Assembly (NCBI GenBank): GCA_021153265.1
Contig: JAGKTU010000025.1
Span: 1 to 23,821, forward strand
Reading direction: 5' to 3'
DNA: 23,821 nt
DNA from: Clostridia bacterium
GTDB taxonomy: Bacteria; Bacillota; Clostridia; Oscillospirales; Oscillospiraceae
Below the pieces are notes generated by a model. The model did no database searches. It had not been told where the DNA came from and saw nothing but the letters and a program-made list of their open reading frames with translations. Both the position numbers and the translations under genes were made by a program. The stretch's first letter is position 1. The number at the start of each line of letters is the position of its first letter. Below are positions 23,786-23,821 of this stretch, piece by piece.

Positions 23786-23821
23786 ATTTACAGAGATGTT
23801 TTGTATAATAGTCCTGGACTG

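Overview
The window joins two very different kinds of DNA. Positions 1 to about 16,980 are GC-rich, tightly packed, ordinary chromosome of a Bacillota organism. Gene content and style (F-type ATP synthase end, bacterial AsnS, a full arginine operon with the short ArgC form, AzgA-type purine permease, GGAGG ribosome sites) suggest a gut-type clostridium of the Oscillospiraceae/Ruminococcaceae kind; the lineage is inferred, not proven. From about 16,985 to the end the DNA is clearly more AT-rich and holds the wreck of a prophage.

Chromosomal part. The 3' end of atpD overlaps atpC and closes the ATP synthase operon at a strong terminator. asnS follows with its own promoter and terminator. On the minus strand lie an NCS2 purine permease and a three-gene unit (PlsC-type acyltransferase with a zinc ribbon, ArsC/Spx-like thioredoxin-fold protein, M28 aminopeptidase). 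A plus-strand membrane-anchored alpha/beta hydrolase converges on the arginine operon and shares a bidirectional terminator with it. The operon reads argG-argH-argC-argJ-argB-argD-argF on the minus strand, with overlapping or nearly touching genes, a good sigma-A promoter and an ArgR-box-like site before argG, and a likely second promoter plus hairpin before argJ. Together these genes make arginine from glutamate by the acetyl-recycling (ArgJ) route. A Nudix hydrolase ends this part.

Phage-derived part. On the minus strand are an unrecognised small gene and a membrane PH-SHOCT protein whose 5' side is joined to the first ~24 codons of a phage-type cytosine methyltransferase, with a palindrome at the joint. 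Then, on the plus strand, comes an internal piece of a phage tail tape-measure gene. It is preceded by a group I-like intron that encodes a zinc-finger, Vsr-like (EDxHD-type) homing endonuclease, split by a second group I-like intron, and cut off by a deletion that joins it to the end of a small membrane protein gene. A repeat-containing tail-fibre/baseplate gene closes the window. The second intron is unusual: it carries an antisense four-zinc-ribbon gene with its own near-consensus promoter, and a ~250-nt segment bounded by a 25-nt inverted repeat that contains a possible 24-residue basic peptide gene. The start of the tape-measure gene and most of the structural genes are absent, so this looks like a decayed prophage, although an assembly chimera cannot be excluded from sequence alone.
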